Shown: piece by piece, positions 18,602-28,990 of the stretch
Numbering within the stretch: the first letter of the stretch is position 1
Layout of the letters: every line of letters starts with the position of its first letter
Origin: Atribacter laminatus
Lineage (GTDB): Bacteria > Atribacterota > Atribacteria > Atribacterales > Atribacteraceae
Length of the DNA: 64,000 nt
Direction of reading: 5' to 3'
NCBI RefSeq assembly: GCF_015775515.1
Contig: NZ_CP065383.1
Coordinates: 1,488,001 to 1,552,000 of the forward strand
The notes under the pieces: model-generated
The model's input: only the letters and a program-made list of their open reading frames with translations
Databases searched by the model: none
What the model was told of the DNA's origin: nothing
Translations under genes and position numbers: made by a program

Positions 18602-19261
18602 TTATGGCAATCCACTAGCAGCTATGATTTCCAGGTTTGGAGAGTTAGCGGTTGTGAATTCCATATTATAATCGATTTTGACTCCATACACATATCGTAC
18701 CGCTGCTACCATTATTTCTGGAATTACACAGGTTGATGCTGTGTATCCCATAATATCATTGTCGCCAATGGTATGGTTATCAAAACCAATTACATGGCCG
18801 AATTCATGCAGGTAAACGTTAAATTTGTTGTATAACAAATTTGGATTGGAATTGATGATAACTTTGGTTTCGCGGTTCCAACCATTGATGCAATTTTGGT
18901 CAATGGTTAACGCACATACTTCTTCACCTTCATAAAACACTCCGTTTTGATTCAATATATGGACTGGGCTATTAGGATTTTCACTTAGTTGAAAAATAGT
19001 CGAACCCCCAATTACTTCGTTCCAAACCTGCAGTACATCCGGTATCCTTTTATAGTTAGTTTCATCGTAAACATCAATGTAGCCATCATTCCACCTGGTT
19101 ATTTGACCGCAATTATAAAAGTGTTTTTTAACATATTCCAATATTTCTGGCGAAGCATTTTGGGTATTTGGCGGGAACCCAAAGTAGTAAACTGAACAAC
19201 TGGATAGAGTTGTCAAGAGGGATAATGCCATGATGATAATTAAAATGCACTTGTTTTTCAT
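18602..19261 (-). CDS. Matrixin-like zinc metalloprotease lipoprotein
   Basis: The 219-residue protein has a signal peptide with lipobox LSSC (Cys22), so it is likely anchored outside the cytoplasmic membrane. HEFGHVIGFDNH at residues 152-163 is the metzincin HExxHxxGxxH zinc site, and DIMGY (Met171) is the Met-turn, placing it near peptidase family M10. Its targets are unknown; a role in processing surface proteins or scavenging peptides is inference. It is a single gene, 80 bp from the convergent HTH gene. Confidence 0.85.
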   Translation of the reverse strand: MKNKCILIIIMALSLLTTLSSCSVYYFGFPPNTQNASPEILEYVKKHFYNCGQITRWNDGYIDVYDETNYKRIPDVLQVWNEVIGGSTIFQLSENPNSPVHILNQNGVFYEGEEVCALTIDQNCINGWNRETKVIINSNPNLLYNKFNVYLHEFGHVIGFDNHTIGDNDIMGYTASTCVIPEIMVAAVRYVYGVKIDYNMEFTTANSPNLEIIAASGLP

Positions 19262-19833
19262 AAGAACACAACCTTAATAAAGTTTGGATGCTTTTTCCAG
19301 AGTGATTATAAAGGTTGATTTAAAGCATTAAGAGAGTTTTGTATGCTGAGAATAGTTAGTAAAAACTTTTTTGTCATAGCCTTCTCCTACCAAGGGAGAA
19401 GGAGTATGAAGACATCATTGCAAGGAGCCTCGTGATGTTTCAATCTCATGGGTTATCATCCTGAGGCTTCGTTTTTTGAAACCATGAGGATCTCATCTGA
19501 CACCACATTCGTCATCCTGAGCGGTGCTTTTCCGCGTGAGGATCTCATTTTTTTCTTTTTTTAATTCAATATTCTTTTTAAGAATGAGACCTTTAGGTCT
19601 TTCAGAAAAGAAACACCAGATTGTCGTTTTTATCATCACTTGTTTTTTCTTTTGTTCGACTTACATCTCACTTCTAACGACTCATTGATTAAGATAACTA
19701 TCTACTCTATTTTATAAAGTAAAGAGAGTATTTTAATAGGACTTTTAGATTGTTTTGATGAGCTTTAAAACCCAAATGATTTTTGTAAAGTCCCAGATTG
19801 AAGACTGTAAAAAATGAACCTTAATTAAGTTGA
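19262..19833. repeat. Gene-free gap with dispersed repeats
   Basis: This 570-bp gap carries degraded copies of the intergenic repeats: a CTCCTACCAAGGGAGAAGG palindrome near 19384, CATTGCAAGGAGCC...CAATCTCAT near 19414-19446, and two GTCATCCTGAG...GTGAGGATCTCAT hairpins near 19455-19550. No coding frame is convincing. The right part is AT-rich and featureless. Confidence 0.6.
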
Positions 19834-20916
19834 TTAGAATTGGTAAAAGTGCTGAAGACGTTTAATGGCATTGGTAATTTCCTGATTACCTAAACGAGAT
19901 TGTTCAACTGCCCGCTTCATTATTTCTATGGAACGATCATAATTAGGGCGATCAACGGGATAGGGATAACCATCTTTCCCTCCATGGGCAAAGCTGTACC
20001 GTGCCGGATCACGGGTACTAATTGGCGTACCATAGAGAAGTTCGGCGATGAGTGCCAAAGCTCGAATAGTTTTGGGTCCAACGCCTTCAATTTCCAATAA
20101 ACTTTGGAAGTTTTTTGGTTGACGCTCGTAGGTTTTAAGAAGTATTTTATGAAAATAGCGAGGGTTAAGATCTCCAAGAGTAACTGGATGCCGGCGAGTC
20201 AAATTACATTCAATTATGTTTTTGGCTTCAGCTTCAATTTTTTCAGGTTTTTCCTTAGAAAGATGAGCAACTGCTCGACGATTCGACTCGGCTTCGCCAG
20301 CAACCATATTCAGAAGAATGTTTCCACGGTGGTCAGCACAAACAGCCGCGTGTGGATCGTTAATAAAGGATGAGAGGGTAGGTGAATACCAATGATAGCG
20401 ACGAGCCCAACCGTTGGTATCATTCATTCCCTGTTGGACGACTGTCCAGTCGCCTTCTTGGTTGAAAAGAAAGGTGTGATGGTATAGCTGGTAGCCGTCT
20501 TGTACTGCGGTATTGTCAACTTTTGCTGACAATTTGCTATTATATACTAATATTTCAGCATCGGAAATCAGAGATATTATTTCAGCTGATTGACGAATAT
20601 CATCAGGAGTACGGCGTGATGCAGCCCCTTTCCCTCCGGCTACTACTAATTTGAGTTCCGATTGGAGTCCTCGTAGCCCCTCTTTAACCGCTCCGCAAAC
20701 CGTGGTTGTAACACCTGAACTATGCCAGTCAAAGCCCAAAACACAACCGAGGGCTTGAAACCAATAAGGATCGGAAAATTTTTTTAAAGTTTCACGAGTT
20801 CCGAATTCATATACCATGAGAGTGATGATTTCCCGAGAAAGTTTCACCATTCTTTGAAATAGCCAGGCTGGGGCTTTCCCTGAGTGAAGCGGTAAATTGG
20901 CTACCCCGGTTCGCAT
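19834..20916 (-). CDS. DUF763 domain protein
   Basis: The 360-residue protein begins MRTGVANLPLHSGKAPAWLF, the DUF763 signature, and keeps the family layout, including a helix-hairpin-helix-like segment (LLEIEGVGPKTIRAL, about residue 272) that suggests DNA or nucleic-acid binding. The family's function is not established. It is a stand-alone minus-strand gene flanked by repeats on its 3' side. The ATG start matches the family N terminus exactly. Confidence 0.9.
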   Translation of the reverse strand: MRTGVANLPLHSGKAPAWLFQRMVKLSREIITLMVYEFGTRETLKKFSDPYWFQALGCVLGFDWHSSGVTTTVCGAVKEGLRGLQSELKLVVAGGKGAASRRTPDDIRQSAEIISLISDAEILVYNSKLSAKVDNTAVQDGYQLYHHTFLFNQEGDWTVVQQGMNDTNGWARRYHWYSPTLSSFINDPHAAVCADHRGNILLNMVAGEAESNRRAVAHLSKEKPEKIEAEAKNIIECNLTRRHPVTLGDLNPRYFHKILLKTYERQPKNFQSLLEIEGVGPKTIRALALIAELLYGTPISTRDPARYSFAHGGKDGYPYPVDRPNYDRSIEIMKRAVEQSRLGNQEITNAIKRLQHFYQF

Positions 20917-21141
20917 AATTTATATAATCTCCCTTCAAAATCCTTGAACTAAAACCTGGAACTAGTAATTATTATATCTTCCTCCTTGCCTCCTCACGTC
21001 AAGAGAAAAGAACAATCCAAACTCTTAATAATTATAATCTCAAAATGGTTGAGGGGAGGAATCTGATCCCTTCTCCCTCACTACTATTTGACAGGAAAAG
21101 ACAAGAAGGAAATATTACCTTTATTACTATTTAATAATTAA

Positions 21142-21570
21142 TTAGTTTTCGAGGCGAGCATTAAGAGTAATTTTGATGTTAGAGAGTAAAACGCTCACCG
21201 GGCATCCTTTTTTTGCATCTTCGGCGATAGCCATGAATTTTTCCTGACTTATGTTTGGAACTTTTGCAATACAATCGAGGTGACTAGCGGTGATTTTGAA
21301 ACCGTCATCAACTTTTTCCAAACTCACTTTTGCTGTAGCCGAAACCCGTTCAGGGGTAAATCCAGCTTCGGCCAGCATATGGGATAAAGCCATGGCGAAA
21401 CATCCGGAATGGGCAGCAGCAATTAATTCTTCAGGATTGGTGCCTTTGCCATTTTCAAAACGAGAGGCAAAAGAATAATTTCCTTTGAAAGCGCCTCCTC
21501 CGAATTCCATGGTTCCCCGTCCATCTTTAAGGTTTCCTTCCCAGATTGCTTGAGCTGTTCTATTTAACAT
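21142..21570 (-). CDS. OsmC/Ohr-family peroxiredoxin-like protein
   Basis: OsmC proteins reduce organic hydroperoxides using two cysteines. Both are present in this 142-residue protein: Cys57 in AAAHSGCFAMAL and Cys123 in KKGCPVSVLLS. The N-terminal AIWEGNLKDGRGT is typical of the OsmC branch rather than Ohr. I chose ATG 21570, because the GTG nine bases upstream overlaps the AAGGAGTGA ribosome binding site. It is monocistronic and likely belongs to oxidative stress defence in the cytoplasm. Confidence 0.92.
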   Translation of the reverse strand: MLNRTAQAIWEGNLKDGRGTMEFGGGAFKGNYSFASRFENGKGTNPEELIAAAHSGCFAMALSHMLAEAGFTPERVSATAKVSLEKVDDGFKITASHLDCIAKVPNISQEKFMAIAEDAKKGCPVSVLLSNIKITLNARLEN

Positions 21571-21723
21571 TTTGATCACTCCTTAACTTTAGGTTTTATT
21601 AGGTTAAACACTAAAAACTGATGATTATTTCACTCTTTGAAGCTGAAATGAATTTCCAAATTTTATTCATATGAAAATCATTAAAAAAGAAATTTTTTGA
21701 AAAAATGAGATAAACAGTAATAT

Positions 21724-22806
21724 TTAGCGATATTCCAAGATCAACTTGTCTAAAACCTGATCATTCTCACCAACATATTTTTGGAATATTTGAGTTAGTC
21801 CAGCATTTTCTTGAACTCGCATATTGGTATTATGAGCAGGGTCATCATCATTTTCCCAGGCCTCATTCCACCAGGAAAAACCAATCACTGCTGGCCAGCG
21901 ATTCAGGCAAAGGTTTTCCAAAGCACCTTTTGTCCATTGAGCTTGGTTACCATGGGGATGCCCAGAAGTCATAGCAAATTCAAGAATTACAATCGGTTTA
22001 TCTGGAGCAAGTTCAACCAATCGCGGATAGACCGCATCCAATGCTTTTTGAAATATTGGCCAATCATCGGACAGGGGTGTTTGAGCTCCATATATACTTA
22101 CACCAATCCAATCAATGTAATCATTACCAGGATAATATTTTTCCAAACGATTCCATTCCTCATCAGGTAAGTCTAAGTTGTTGACGTGGTAAACCCAGGT
22201 TATGTTGTAGGCTTTTTCATTTCTCATTACGTCGATAATATGACGATAGGCTTGCTTAAATTTCTCAGCTCCCTTCTTTTTTCCATACCATTTAGCATTC
22301 CAGGGGAACCACTCACCATTTATTTCGGTTCCATATTCGACGATTAGTGGATCCTGATAATTAAGAGCAGCAATAGCCCAAGCTTGCAGAGTTTCATCAA
22401 AGTCCCCTTGAATTATTTTATCGAGGGTATAAACTCTTTCTTTGATATTTTGTTGTGGTTTATAACGAAGCATGAGTCGTATAAAGGGAACCGATCCGTG
22501 TTCTTGAATCCAGGAAATAGTATCAACGGGGAAATCCTCACCTTGAGACCATTCGTGAGAAAAATATATCCAGGCCGCTTTTTTCCTCACCGCTGTTTCG
22601 TAAAGCTCCAAACTTTTCAGTGTAATAAGATTTTCTTCTCCACTTAAGTCCTCGGGGCCGGGATAGACACCATGATATAAATAGCCTGAAGGGGGAAGAC
22701 TAATTTTTGCTGGTTTTTGAGCAAATCCTTCGTTAGCGAAGTTGAAGAAAAGAAAAGTAATCAAAAGGAATCCAAGCAAACGGGAATGTTTATAAATCAA
22801 TCCCAT
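21724..22806 (-). CDS. Exported glycoside hydrolase, GH26-like
   Basis: A signal peptide (residues 1-29, ending FANEGFAQ) precedes a TIM-barrel-like domain of about 320 residues. EYGTEINGEWFPWN (about residue 160) fits the acid/base Glu of GH26 (E-x-NG-x-W), and KPIVILEFAMTSGH (about residue 275) fits the nucleophile strand, followed by IGFSWWNEAW. GH26 enzymes cut beta-mannans or mixed-link beta-glucans; which one applies here is unknown. The ATG start has an AAGGAGGGC site. It stands alone, with a repeat cluster upstream. Confidence 0.8.
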   Translation of the reverse strand: MGLIYKHSRLLGFLLITFLFFNFANEGFAQKPAKISLPPSGYLYHGVYPGPEDLSGEENLITLKSLELYETAVRKKAAWIYFSHEWSQGEDFPVDTISWIQEHGSVPFIRLMLRYKPQQNIKERVYTLDKIIQGDFDETLQAWAIAALNYQDPLIVEYGTEINGEWFPWNAKWYGKKKGAEKFKQAYRHIIDVMRNEKAYNITWVYHVNNLDLPDEEWNRLEKYYPGNDYIDWIGVSIYGAQTPLSDDWPIFQKALDAVYPRLVELAPDKPIVILEFAMTSGHPHGNQAQWTKGALENLCLNRWPAVIGFSWWNEAWENDDDPAHNTNMRVQENAGLTQIFQKYVGENDQVLDKLILEYR

Positions 22807-22917
22807 ATTTTTGCCCTCCTTTTAAATATGCTCTCACCTTATTCTACTCCCATTAAGAGGAAAAAGACCAAGCGGCTCTATTAAGTATTATTAAACTTTT
22901 AATTGAATGAACTCTCA

Positions 22918-23195
22918 TGCCGTAAAACGGCACCAATTGAGGACGAAAAGACCGAGGGGGCGAGGGGAAGAAGGTGAAAAAATCAAAGGAAAATATTAAA
23001 GGATGAGATCCTCACGCGGAAAAGCACCGCTCAGGATGACGCCGGCAGCGTCAGATGAGATCTTCACGGCTTCACCAGGTGAAGCCTTAGAATGACTACG
23101 GCGGTGTCAGATGAGCATCAAAACCCAGGATTCGACATACTATGGCATATCGCTACATTAGTCGGGTGTAATTTATTACGCCCCTACAGAAAAAA
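22918..23195. repeat. Dispersed repeat cluster
   Basis: This stretch holds a GAGATCCTCACGCGGAAAAG...CGCTCAGGATGAC hairpin block (23002-23045), a diverged GAGATCTTCACG block (23056-23095) and a palindromic block with ATACTATGGCATATCGCTACATTA (23130-23160) and GGGTGTAATTTATTACGCCC (23164-23183). It is the same composite as at 16.9-17.17 kb. No gene is present from here to about 23470. Confidence 0.75.
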
Positions 23196-23470
23196 ATACT
23201 AAAGTAGGGATTTGATTTAATTAGCTCTTGTTTTTGGAAGATAAGAAAAGTGTTTAAGCGGGATTTTTTAGAAGGATGTTTTTTTGTGATACAAGAAAGC
23301 ACTAAGGGTTAAAAAATACACTCTGATATCTGACTCATTATCTCAATAATGAATATTTACGCAAAGTTTGTGAGCCTTGAATCTCAGTTTATTAATAAGT
23401 TGAGAGGTAAAAAATCAGTTCTTCAAAGCTTAATGGATTTAATGAAGGATGAAAAATCTCTTAAATTGAT

Positions 23471-23650
23471 TTATAAATATTCAAAGTTATAGCTATTAAT
23501 GGAGTAGTCATTTTGAAAAAAATCAATACGATAAACTATCTTCCCGGTATTGTCTCGATCTGGAATCACTTCAAAATCAATGAGATTCATTGCAATAGCA
23601 TTCGATAAGGCTTCCCCTTTGGTTTTAAAAACCTTATTTTCCAATTTCAT
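23471..23650 (-). CDS. Small hypothetical protein, 59 residues
   Basis: A short minus-strand frame starts with ATG 23650 behind TAAGGAGGGGAGAGACA, a strong ribosome binding site, and codes 59 residues: MKLENKVFKTKGEALSNAIA followed by a beta-rich part with KIVYRIDFFQND. A substrate-less 'F-x-T...A..L..........V.F.F' pattern recalls DUF5659-type small proteins, but this is a weak resemblance. It sits between a repeat cluster and the IS481 element. Its length, start site and codon pattern make it a probable real gene. Confidence 0.62.
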   Translation of the reverse strand: MKLENKVFKTKGEALSNAIAMNLIDFEVIPDRDNTGKIVYRIDFFQNDYSINSYNFEYL

Positions 23651-23884
23651 TGTCTCTCCCCTCCTTATAATATAGATTAACTGAATGAAATAATATTTCT
23701 ATAGGAAAGAATTCCCATTTTTTGCTCCTAAGAGACTATTTTTTGAAGTCGAATATGAGGAATAAGACCTAAAAAATAATGGAAAAATGTAGGTTTAGTA
23801 TATATTTTGTTATTCTAATCTGGAAAATAGAGTGAGAAGTGAGTGGTGAGAGCTTATAATTACCCCTCACCTTCTCCCATCAAG

Positions 23885-25188
23885 GTATGATCCGGACACA
23901 TAGGTAACAGAAAGTTCCTGACACATAGGTAACACTTTGTATACTACTGGCATAAGGAGGAATGCCTTATGCCATGGACGGAGGTACACAAAGTGGATCT
24001 CAGACAAGAATTGATTTATCGTTATCTCAACAAGGAAAAGGTGACAGATTTGTGTCGAGAATATGGAATCTCTCGAAAAACCGCCTATAAGTTTATTCAT
24101 CGTTTTCAAGCCTTTGGTTTGGATGGACTTAAAGATCAATCCCGACGTCCTCATCACCTGGCGGGTCAAACTGATGCCCTGACCGAGCAAATGATTCTGG
24201 ATACCAAATTCAAGCATCCCAGTTGGGGAGCTAAAAAGCTCAAGCCCGCCTTGGAAAGACAGTATCCCGATATTGTCTTTCCAGCAATCAGTACCATCAG
24301 TGCCATCTTATCTCGCCATGGACTGGTGAGATCACACCCTCGTCGATTGAGAAGAAGTGTGCCAACCAGTCAACTTCGAACCAGCCATGAACCCAATGAG
24401 ATCTGGTGTGTCGACTTTAAAGGACAATTTCGAACCCAAGATCGGAAATACTGTTATCCTTTAACCATCACCGATCACTATAGCCGGTATCTCCTTGCCT
24501 GTGAAGCTCTTTCCTCTCCCAGCATTCAAGAATCCCTTCCGGTCTTCAAAGAGTGCTTTTCCACATATGGTCTTCCCCAGGTGATCCGCAGTGATAACGG
24601 GAGTCCCTTTGCTTCTCTTCACTCTCCCTTTGGACTCACTCAACTCTCGGTGTGGTTAGTGAAACTCGGCATCATCTTAGAGCGCATTGATCCGGGACAT
24701 CCAGAACAAAATAGCCGTCATGAACGGATGCACCGCACCTTAAAAGAAGAGGCCTGTCAAAAACCAGCCACCAATCTTTTCACCCAACAAGACCGCTTTG
24801 AAACCTTTAAAACCATCTATAACACCGTACGACCCCATGAAGCAATCAACCAAGAAACCCCAGCTTCCTGGTACCACAAAAGTGACCGGCCCTATCCAAA
24901 AACCTTAAGTGATTGTGAATATCCTCATCATACGCTCACTCGTAAAGTCGATTCCTCAGGACGGATTTCTCTTTATGGCAACCGTCTGATCAGAATCAGT
25001 AAAGTCTTTGCTGGTGAACTTCTCGGATTCAAAGACTATACTCATTCCTGGTTAGTTAGTTTCTCTACCTATGATATTGGTATAATTGATAAAAAGACCC
25101 TTACTTTTGAATCAACGGAGATTCAAGATGATTAAAAAGTGTTACCTATGTCCTTAGACTAAAGTGTAACCTATGTCCCCGTTCGTAC
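23885..25188 (+). mobile_element. IS481-family insertion sequence
   Basis: The ends are imperfect inverted repeats: GTATGATCCGGACACATAGG on the left and the complement of GTACGAACGGGGACATAGG on the right. Each end also has a second ACATAGGTAACACT box about 20 bp inside. One intact transposase gene fills the element. It appears to sit in a CTTCTCCC...GAGAGAAGG intergenic palindrome. CAAG is near both junctions, but a clean target duplication is not proven. A truncated relative lies at 35514-35682. Confidence 0.8.
23969..25135 (+). CDS. IS481-family transposase
   Basis: The 388-residue protein has an N-terminal helix-turn-helix (residues 22-50, VTDLCREYGISRKTAYKFIH) and a retroviral-integrase-type DDE core: Asp in NEIWCVDFKGQF (about 148), Asp in VIRSDNGSPFAS (about 212) and Glu in HPEQNSRHERMHRTLKEE (about 250). 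It is complete and starts with ATG behind AAGGAGGAATGCCTT. The gene fills the element between its terminal repeats. Confidence 0.94.
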   Translation: MPWTEVHKVDLRQELIYRYLNKEKVTDLCREYGISRKTAYKFIHRFQAFGLDGLKDQSRRPHHLAGQTDALTEQMILDTKFKHPSWGAKKLKPALERQYPDIVFPAISTISAILSRHGLVRSHPRRLRRSVPTSQLRTSHEPNEIWCVDFKGQFRTQDRKYCYPLTITDHYSRYLLACEALSSPSIQESLPVFKECFSTYGLPQVIRSDNGSPFASLHSPFGLTQLSVWLVKLGIILERIDPGHPEQNSRHERMHRTLKEEACQKPATNLFTQQDRFETFKTIYNTVRPHEAINQETPASWYHKSDRPYPKTLSDCEYPHHTLTRKVDSSGRISLYGNRLIRISKVFAGELLGFKDYTHSWLVSFSTYDIGIIDKKTLTFESTEIQDD

Positions 25189-25290
25189 ACAAGAGAGAAG
25201 GATCTAAGCACCGTCGTGGCGAGGAGTGGAACGACCTGGCAATCTCTTCAATTCAACCAATAAAAAATTTCCTCATTAAGGTTAAATAGA

Positions 25291-26415
25291 TTAAGGAGTA
25301 ATTGAGGAAACCGGTTTTATATTTCCAGAAATGGTAATTTTAGAAGAGCATAGACCGTTTGCCCCAAGAAATTCTATTGTTAAGTCAATAGGTGTTTCTT
25401 CATTTACTTCAGGAGCGATAAAAGAAATTGTAACTTGTCCTGAGATATTGGTTATTGCTGATGATTCGTTCAAATTATCGATATTTGAAGACCAATAAAG
25501 GGTTCTGTCGCTGATTGGGTTACCGCAAGTATCCTGAAGGGTTACTGTAAATTGAATATTTTCTCTAGGTTGAGAAGAAAAACTCGAAGGGCTTACAATG
25601 ATTTCAGTAGAACGAGTCCTACTTGTAATATTCACTATTGCTTTCGCGCTTGTAGGCGGTATTCCAGCATGACCAGGTGAAAAAGCCGTTATGACAGCGG
25701 TTTTTATTTGGCTTGATTCGGGAGCTTGGTAAGTGACCTTAGCTTTGCCGTTATTATCTGTTAGATTGGATTTGGTATTCAGCGTTCCATAGTCGGTTGA
25801 CCAATCCACAGGGCTATTTTGAACAGGTTGACCGTTGTGAAAGGTAAGTTGGGCGGTTATGTCATAGCAAGAACCTGGTTCAATGATAAATTGAGAAGGT
25901 TCAAGAGTTATATTTGGGGCTCGTGGATTCCGATCGGCAACATTGAAATGGGTATGGTTTACGAATGAAAGAGGAAAATATCGGTTACTCTGGTGAGGTG
26001 ATTCGATAAATACTTTTAATTCATTTTCCCCAACTGGTTTTGGGGTGAAAAGGATTATCAATCGTTCAATACCCGTTGGTCCTTTAACTTTTCTATTCAA
26101 TATTAAATTCGAACCGGCAATGATTTCCTGGTTTTTTACTAACAATAAAACACTTCCATCGGGAGAGTAATCAAAAATATTAATATAACCAGTTTTTCTT
26201 GCTCCATAGCGAATTATGATTGGATCATCAATAAAATAAGTTGAATCTTGTCCTCGATCAATCGAAATATTCACCGAATGAGATCGGGGAATAGAAAGAT
26301 ATATATCGGAATTTAAATTAAATTTTGTTTGGGCAAAAATTGATTGAGTGGTTAATAAACAAACCACTAAAGCTACAACCAAAATTCCAGTGAGTAAAAT
26401 TTTTCTTCTACTCAT
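25291..26415 (-). CDS. Exported Ig-like (Big_1) surface protein with DUF4384-like domain
   Basis: This 374-residue protein is secreted, with a signal peptide of about 29 residues ending SIFAQ. Residues about 35-150 look like a DUF4384 domain (YINIFDYSPDGSVLLL). Two Big_1/invasin-type Ig-like domains follow, each with a ...TDNNGKAKVTYQAP or TNISGQVTISFIAP strand. Two or three cysteines in the Ig part could pair. ATG 26415 has AAGGAGG upstream; the ORF's first start, seven codons earlier, lacks a site. It is likely a cell-surface structural or adhesion protein; this is inference. Confidence 0.78.
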   Translation of the reverse strand: MSRRKILLTGILVVALVVCLLTTQSIFAQTKFNLNSDIYLSIPRSHSVNISIDRGQDSTYFIDDPIIIRYGARKTGYINIFDYSPDGSVLLLVKNQEIIAGSNLILNRKVKGPTGIERLIILFTPKPVGENELKVFIESPHQSNRYFPLSFVNHTHFNVADRNPRAPNITLEPSQFIIEPGSCYDITAQLTFHNGQPVQNSPVDWSTDYGTLNTKSNLTDNNGKAKVTYQAPESSQIKTAVITAFSPGHAGIPPTSAKAIVNITSRTRSTEIIVSPSSFSSQPRENIQFTVTLQDTCGNPISDRTLYWSSNIDNLNESSAITNISGQVTISFIAPEVNEETPIDLTIEFLGANGLCSSKITISGNIKPVSSITP

Positions 26416-26692
26416 TGGTACCTCCTTGCTCTTCAAAATTGGATTATAATAAACAGTGATATATAAGCATCCTCATGTTTTTCTATTAAAAGATTACCTC
26501 TATCGAAAAAATATCATTATATAAATATACTATAAGTCGTTTTCTTACTTAAAGATCTTTCCCTCCATTATTTTAACTCAATAGCTTAACAATATAAAAT
26601 TCCTTTTCTCAGAAGCTGGCTTATGGTTTTGGGAAAAAAAGGGAGTAATCCGTACAATTTCTCTTCAGTCAATTTATTCACAGGTTTTAAAA

Positions 26693-28750
26693 TTAGAGTT
26701 TAATACGTTTTAGCAATTGAGCATTAATTGAAACTATCACAGTACTCAACGACATGAGTACTGCACCAATTGCCGGAGCCAGGATAATCCCAGCCCAGGC
26801 TAAAACTCCTGCAGCAAGCGGAATGGCAATAATGTTATATCCTGCCGCCCACCAAAGGTTTTGGTTCATCTTCCGGTAGGATGCTTTACTGAGGGTTACA
26901 ATTCGTGGGACATCACGAGGATCAGAGCGAACCAGTACCACGTCACCGGCTTCGACGGCAACGTCAGTTCCAGCACCGATAGCGATTCCGACATCAGCGG
27001 TTACCAAAGCTGGCGCATCATTTACGCCATCTCCCACCATGGCAACTCTTTTCCCTTGTTTTTGTAAGTCTTGGACTTTCTTGGCTTTGTCTTCGGGAAG
27101 AACTTGGGCAAAAACCAGGTTAATATCTAATTCCTTGGCCACTGTTTCAGCAACCGCCTCGGAATCTCCGGTTAACATCGCTGATTGAATACCCAACTGG
27201 TGTAGATTGTGAATAGCCTCATACGATTCGGGACGAATGGCGTCGGCTATGGCAAATACCGCAAGAATTTTTTCTCCTTCAACCAAGTAAATTGCCGCTT
27301 GCCCAGATTCACCGAAATGAATAGCTGCCTCATTGAATTCTTTCGGAATATTCAAATTATTATTCTTTAAAAGTGATGGTCCTCCAACCTGAATTTCGCG
27401 GCCTTCTACTTGAGCTTGCACCCCCTGTCCTGGAATGGCTCGAAAGTTTTGAGAACGAGGAATTTCAACCCCAATTGCTTCGGCACTTTTTTGAAGAGCT
27501 CTGGCAATAGGGTGTTCGGAATCTCTCTCGACTGCTGCCGCAAGGCGCAGAGCTTCTTCGTTGCCTATACTTTTATCGGTTACGGTTTGGACTACCCGAT
27601 GCTCACCCATTGTTAAAGTACCGGTTTTGTCGAATACCACAATGTCAAGATTTCTGGCTTCTTCTAATCCTCGACGGTCACGAACCAAAAGACCATTGCG
27701 AGCTCCCAGAGTTGTGGAAATGGCAATCACCAGTGGGATCGCTAATCCCAGAGCGTGGGGACAAGCAATAACTAACACAGTCACCACGCGAGTAATCGTA
27801 AAATCGAGGCTGGTTCCAGAGAGTAGCCAGCCAATGAGGGTGATCAAACCTGATCCAATTGCCACTAAAGTGAGATAAAAAGCTGCCCGATCAGCTAACG
27901 CTTGAGCACGAGAACGGGAAGATTGCGCCTGTTCAACAAGCCGCATGATTCCAGCGAGAGTTGTCTTTTCGCCAATTCCAACAACCTTCACCCGAAGAGA
28001 GCCTTCACCGTTTACCGTACCGGCGATGACCTTATCGCCTTCCTTTTTTCCGACCGGTTTCGATTCACCGGTAATCATGGCTTCATTGACTGAGCTCTTA
28101 CCGCTATGTACCATCCCGTCGACAGGGATGCTCGCTCCAGGGCGAATTAATATGAAGTCTCCTTCTTGTAATTGTTCAACTGGTACTTCTTGAGTCGATT
28201 CATCATCAGTGAGAAGAACCGCGGTATCCGGTAATAGTTTGGCTAATTCTTGGAGTGCCCCCTGAGCTTGAGAGATTGACCTCATTTCAATCCAGTGCCC
28301 GAGAAGCATAATCGTGACCAGGGTTGCCAACTCCCACCAGAGAGTATGCCCTTTCAAACCCAACATCACCGCTATACTGTAAAAAAACGCAACATTGAGA
28401 GCCAGCGCAATAAGGGTCATCATTCCCGGGGTCTTCCTTGAGAGCTCACCAAACGCTCCCTGGAGGAACACCCAGCCACCATAGATAAAGACGATGGTTC
28501 CAAAAAGAGCAGGAATAAAAGTGGAACCAGGAAAAGAGGGTGATTGATATTTAAACCATTGTTGGATCATTGGATCCCATAGAAGTGCTGGTATGGAAAT
28601 GATTAGACTTACCCAAAATTTATTCCGAAACATTTTCACATCATGACCAGCATGCTGATTGTGGTTGGTGTGATGAGTAGGAGACGATTGGCTAAATTTT
28701 TTATTATTTGGCCATTCTGTTGAAGAAAGATGGTGATTTCTATGGTTCAT
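26693..28750 (-). CDS. copB: Copper-translocating P-type ATPase, CopB type
   Basis: This 685-residue P1B-type ATPase pumps copper or silver out of the cytoplasm. It has a His-rich N terminus (HHTNHNQHAGHD) in place of a CxxC metal domain, eight membrane helices, the TGES loop, the CPH channel motif at about residues 330-332, DKTGTLT with the phosphorylated Asp at 374-380, and GDGVNDAPAL in the hinge. CPH rather than CPC marks the CopB (P1B-3) branch, linked to Cu2+ or Ag+. ATG 28750 follows GGAGGTGA; the earlier GTG lies within that site's leader. It has no CopZ or regulator beside it. Confidence 0.92.
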   Translation of the reverse strand: MNHRNHHLSSTEWPNNKKFSQSSPTHHTNHNQHAGHDVKMFRNKFWVSLIISIPALLWDPMIQQWFKYQSPSFPGSTFIPALFGTIVFIYGGWVFLQGAFGELSRKTPGMMTLIALALNVAFFYSIAVMLGLKGHTLWWELATLVTIMLLGHWIEMRSISQAQGALQELAKLLPDTAVLLTDDESTQEVPVEQLQEGDFILIRPGASIPVDGMVHSGKSSVNEAMITGESKPVGKKEGDKVIAGTVNGEGSLRVKVVGIGEKTTLAGIMRLVEQAQSSRSRAQALADRAAFYLTLVAIGSGLITLIGWLLSGTSLDFTITRVVTVLVIACPHALGLAIPLVIAISTTLGARNGLLVRDRRGLEEARNLDIVVFDKTGTLTMGEHRVVQTVTDKSIGNEEALRLAAAVERDSEHPIARALQKSAEAIGVEIPRSQNFRAIPGQGVQAQVEGREIQVGGPSLLKNNNLNIPKEFNEAAIHFGESGQAAIYLVEGEKILAVFAIADAIRPESYEAIHNLHQLGIQSAMLTGDSEAVAETVAKELDINLVFAQVLPEDKAKKVQDLQKQGKRVAMVGDGVNDAPALVTADVGIAIGAGTDVAVEAGDVVLVRSDPRDVPRIVTLSKASYRKMNQNLWWAAGYNIIAIPLAAGVLAWAGIILAPAIGAVLMSLSTVIVSINAQLLKRIKL

Positions 28751-28990
28751 AGTTAACTCACCTCCAATCACTCATGGTGTGAGATACATCCAGTAGAACT
28801 ATTTAAATTAAATAACCCAAAATGAGCAGCATTATTCTGATAAAAGTTATAAGCAATTGTTAAATTATATTTTTTTTTACAATATTACATTTAAAAAGTC
28901 TTTTGGTTTCATGCTTTTCTTATTAAATGTAATAATGGTTTCGTGATATATATCTCCATTGTTGAAAAACCTTTGTATTGATTAGTGAAA

